Of a DNA stretch of 64,000 bases, positions 61,995-64,000 are shown piece after piece; the first letter of the stretch is position 1; the number at the start of each line of letters is the position of its first letter. The position numbers were made by a program, and so were the translations under genes. The notes beneath the pieces are model-generated. The model made no database searches, was not told the origin of the DNA, and worked only from the letters and a program-made list of their open reading frames with translations. Source of the stretch: an uncultured Bacteroidota bacterium (GTDB lineage Bacteria; Bacteroidota; Bacteroidia; Bacteroidales; F082); the NCBI GenBank assembly GCA_900542475.1, contig UQNO01000002.1, forward strand, positions 94,376 to 158,375, read 5' to 3'.

Positions 61995-64000
61995 ATGAAA
62001 AAACAAATCCTAACAACAATATTCACAATCGTATTGGGTCTTGTTTCGTTCGCCCAGACGGTTCAGAAGACTTATTCATTCTGCACACCGATGGTTAGCA
62101 AGGTGAACGGCTACGATGTCATTCGTTTCGCCAACACACATAGCACCGGCGTCACAGGCGAGGCCACATTGCCATGGCAGTCGGTGTCGTTGCTGCTGCC
62201 TCAAAACACAGAAGCTCAAGGCATCACCGTGGAGTATTCCGATTTCGTGGAGCTTGACGGCACATACACTCTTCTGCCTCATCAACAGGCTCGTCCGCTC
62301 TCCTCGACAGAACCGCTGACTTTTGAAAGAAACGAGAACTTTTACCGTTCAGAAAGTGTATATCCTGAAACCACCTGTTCCAAGGTGAACACTCAATACC
62401 TCAACGGGTGCTCATTCGCTTTCGCACAGTTCACGCCAGTGAGATACGTCCCTGCTACAGGCAAGGTGTCGTATGCCACGTCTGTGACAGTCGCCGTTGA
62501 CGTTGTCGCTTCAAGAGTTGACAGAAGCAATAAGGTGTGGATGACCCCCGAGGTGCAGGCCCGTGTGGAGCGTTTGGCGCAGAACCCGGAAGCAGTGCAG
62601 GAGTATAAAAACAGAGCCCGCACCATAAACGGCTATGAACTTCTCGTCATAACACCACAGCAATGGGTGTCGCATTTCGATGAATACGTCGCGTTTTACT
62701 CTGCCCGCGGACTCCGTACTCGTGTGGCGGCATTGGAAAATATACTTGCTAATTTTGAGGGTCGTGATGATGCCGAGAAAGTGCGTGCTTATATCAGCCA
62801 AGAATATGAAAATGAAGGAATTATGATGGTGCTGCTCGGCGGCGACTCTAACGTGGTGCCCTGGCGAGCACTGTACTGCTACGTCAGCGACGAACACGTT
62901 GACAACCTTCCGGCAGATATGTATTTTGTATGTCTCGACGGCACCTGGGACGACAATGACAACGGTCTGTGGGGCGAAGAAGGCGAAGACGACCTTCTTC
63001 CTGAGTTGGCAGTGGCTCGTATGCCGTTCAACAACGAGACGCAGTTTAACAATATGATGCACAAGACGTTGGAATATCAAGCCAATCCGGTGTTGGGAGA
63101 GTTCCATGATGTGATTCTCGGTGCGGAACATCTCGGCGACGGCTACTATGGCAGTACAGATCTCGACCGTCTCGTCGGTGGCTCAAGCGATTTCAACTAT
63201 ACTACCGTCGGTGTCCCGGAAAATTATAACTTCCATAAGGTTTACGAGAAGAGTGACAAACCATGGACAGGCAGATGGTTTAAAGACGAAATCAACGCAA
63301 TAGGCGGACAATATATATACCACGTTGGTCACGCCAATACCGATTATGTGGCTGGATGGTATGTTAACAGCACAAACGACAACTCTTTCGCACAACTTGA
63401 CGGTGTGACTCATAATTATAATTTCTTCCACTCACATGGTTGTATCTGCGGTGACTTTACGCATACCTGCATACTTGAGCGTATGGTCAACATCTCGACT
63501 GGATTCGTGGCTGCGACAGGCAACTCGCGTTATGGATGGTATCAGCCATGGGGCGACGGAATGGCGGCGCATCTCAACAGGGAGTTCGTCGATGCATACT
63601 ACAACGAACGACTTCCTTATATCGGAACAGCATTCGTGGAAATGAAAATCATGACAGCGCCTTATGTGCCATACGATCCGTGTATGCGCTGGAACTACTA
63701 TGATATCAATATCCTGGGCGATGTGGCAGTGTGCCCCTGGCTCGACGAACCATTCCGTCCGGAAGTGAACTATGCCTCGGCTTTGACACTTGGAACAACA
63801 ACAATGCCCGTAACAATCACTAAAAACGGTGAAGCACAAAGCAATTTCCGCTGTAGCATATTCCATAACGGCGAACTGCTCGCTTTCGGTTTGACAGATG
63901 CCAATGGAAACGCTAATGTGAACTTTACAGATGCTCTCGATGTCGCTGATACTCTGCAACTTATCATCACAGGCCCTAATGCGTGGCCTCAAACAATAGA
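61995..64000 (+). CDS. Gingipain-like C25 cysteine peptidase (3' partial)
   Basis: From ATG 61995 the frame is open to the window end (668 codons). It starts with a signal peptide (ILTTIFTIVLGLVSFAQ), then a propeptide-like region, then the C25 domain beginning near GYELLVITPQQWVSHFDEYV. The catalytic histidine is in GGQYIYHVGHANTDYVAGW and the catalytic cysteine in FFHSHGCICGDFTH, matching the His-Cys dyad order of gingipains. An Ig-like domain follows (YASALTLGTTTMPVTITKNG). A T9SS sorting domain probably lies beyond the window. It would be secreted to the cell surface. Confidence 0.88.
   Translation, partial: MKKQILTTIFTIVLGLVSFAQTVQKTYSFCTPMVSKVNGYDVIRFANTHSTGVTGEATLPWQSVSLLLPQNTEAQGITVEYSDFVELDGTYTLLPHQQARPLSSTEPLTFERNENFYRSESVYPETTCSKVNTQYLNGCSFAFAQFTPVRYVPATGKVSYATSVTVAVDVVASRVDRSNKVWMTPEVQARVERLAQNPEAVQEYKNRARTINGYELLVITPQQWVSHFDEYVAFYSARGLRTRVAALENILANFEGRDDAEKVRAYISQEYENEGIMMVLLGGDSNVVPWRALYCYVSDEHVDNLPADMYFVCLDGTWDDNDNGLWGEEGEDDLLPELAVARMPFNNETQFNNMMHKTLEYQANPVLGEFHDVILGAEHLGDGYYGSTDLDRLVGGSSDFNYTTVGVPENYNFHKVYEKSDKPWTGRWFKDEINAIGGQYIYHVGHANTDYVAGWYVNSTNDNSFAQLDGVTHNYNFFHSHGCICGDFTHTCILERMVNISTGFVAATGNSRYGWYQPWGDGMAAHLNREFVDAYYNERLPYIGTAFVEMKIMTAPYVPYDPCMRWNYYDINILGDVAVCPWLDEPFRPEVNYASALTLGTTTMPVTITKNGEAQSNFRCSIFHNGELLAFGLTDANGNANVNFTDALDVADTLQLIITGPNAWPQTI

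Noticed and set aside
2..64000. tRNA or rRNA genes
   Set aside because: I looked for T-loop-like GGTTCGAATCC patterns and rRNA landmarks while reading and found none; a covariance-model scan would be decisive.

Overview
The window comes from a Bacteroidales bacterium. Three things point there: promoter-like boxes of the TAnnTTTG type (for example before lysS and before the 55.9 kb gene), type IX secretion cargo (a gingipain-like C25 peptidase and a protein with a C-terminal sorting domain), and a TonB-receptor-like outer membrane protein beside an ECF sigma/anti-sigma pair. The genus cannot be fixed from sequence alone.

Layout. 0-2.4 kb: end of a glucosamine-6-phosphate deaminase/PIG-L-like protein, then rfbA. 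2.4-3.4 kb: scar of tandem repeats, a cut fic gene, a dispersed repeat and an internally deleted transposase. 3.46-6.2 kb: an AT-rich three-gene operon (HAD phosphatase, small protein, SAMHD1/dGTPase-like HD hydrolase), a candidate nucleotide-depletion defence unit. 6.3-18.1 kb: a legionaminic-acid-type nonulosonate pathway (legB, legC, legH, legI, legG, legF, a class III aminotransferase, a ptmA-like SDR, ptmE). It is interrupted by a broken four-helix-bundle gene between repeat arrays and by an AAA ATPase-RloB defence pair wedged between legC and legH. 18.7-24.5 kb: flippase, glycosyltransferases, O-antigen polymerase and acetyltransferase. 24.6-37.1 kb: an unusual acyl/amino-acid-type module (two acyl carrier proteins, two SDRs, split transketolase, AMP ligase, KAS III-like enzyme, GNAT, opine-dehydrogenase-like protein, cobalamin-mutase-like protein, ATP-grasp, NodB deacetylase). 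37.1-42.2 kb: the initiating sugar-phosphate transferase, a beta-helix protein, a metallo-beta-lactamase-fold hydrolase and a DegT aminotransferase.

42.2-49.8 kb is a decayed defence island. It holds a truncated metallophosphoesterase, an IS256 remnant, a cut minus-strand gene, an intact-looking restriction-modification operon (XRE controller, fused C5-cytosine/N6-adenine methyltransferase, HNH endonuclease, accessory protein) and an internally deleted IS1634-like element. Related repeat sequence lies at 2.8 kb and 48.8-49.1 kb and brackets the accessory region. 49.8-64 kb is more ordinary chromosome, visibly richer in GC: M28 peptidase, outer membrane receptor, DUF4097 protein, anti-sigma and sigma factors, an HTH protein, a T9SS cargo protein, recG, lysS and the start of a C25 peptidase.

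How the genes work together (inference): the surface locus makes an activated nonulosonic acid plus a second sugar with an unusual acyl or amide decoration, assembles the repeat unit on undecaprenyl phosphate from the 37.1 kb transferase, flips it (18.7 kb) and polymerises it (21.5 kb). Defence genes have been inserted into and beside this locus, and several are broken.
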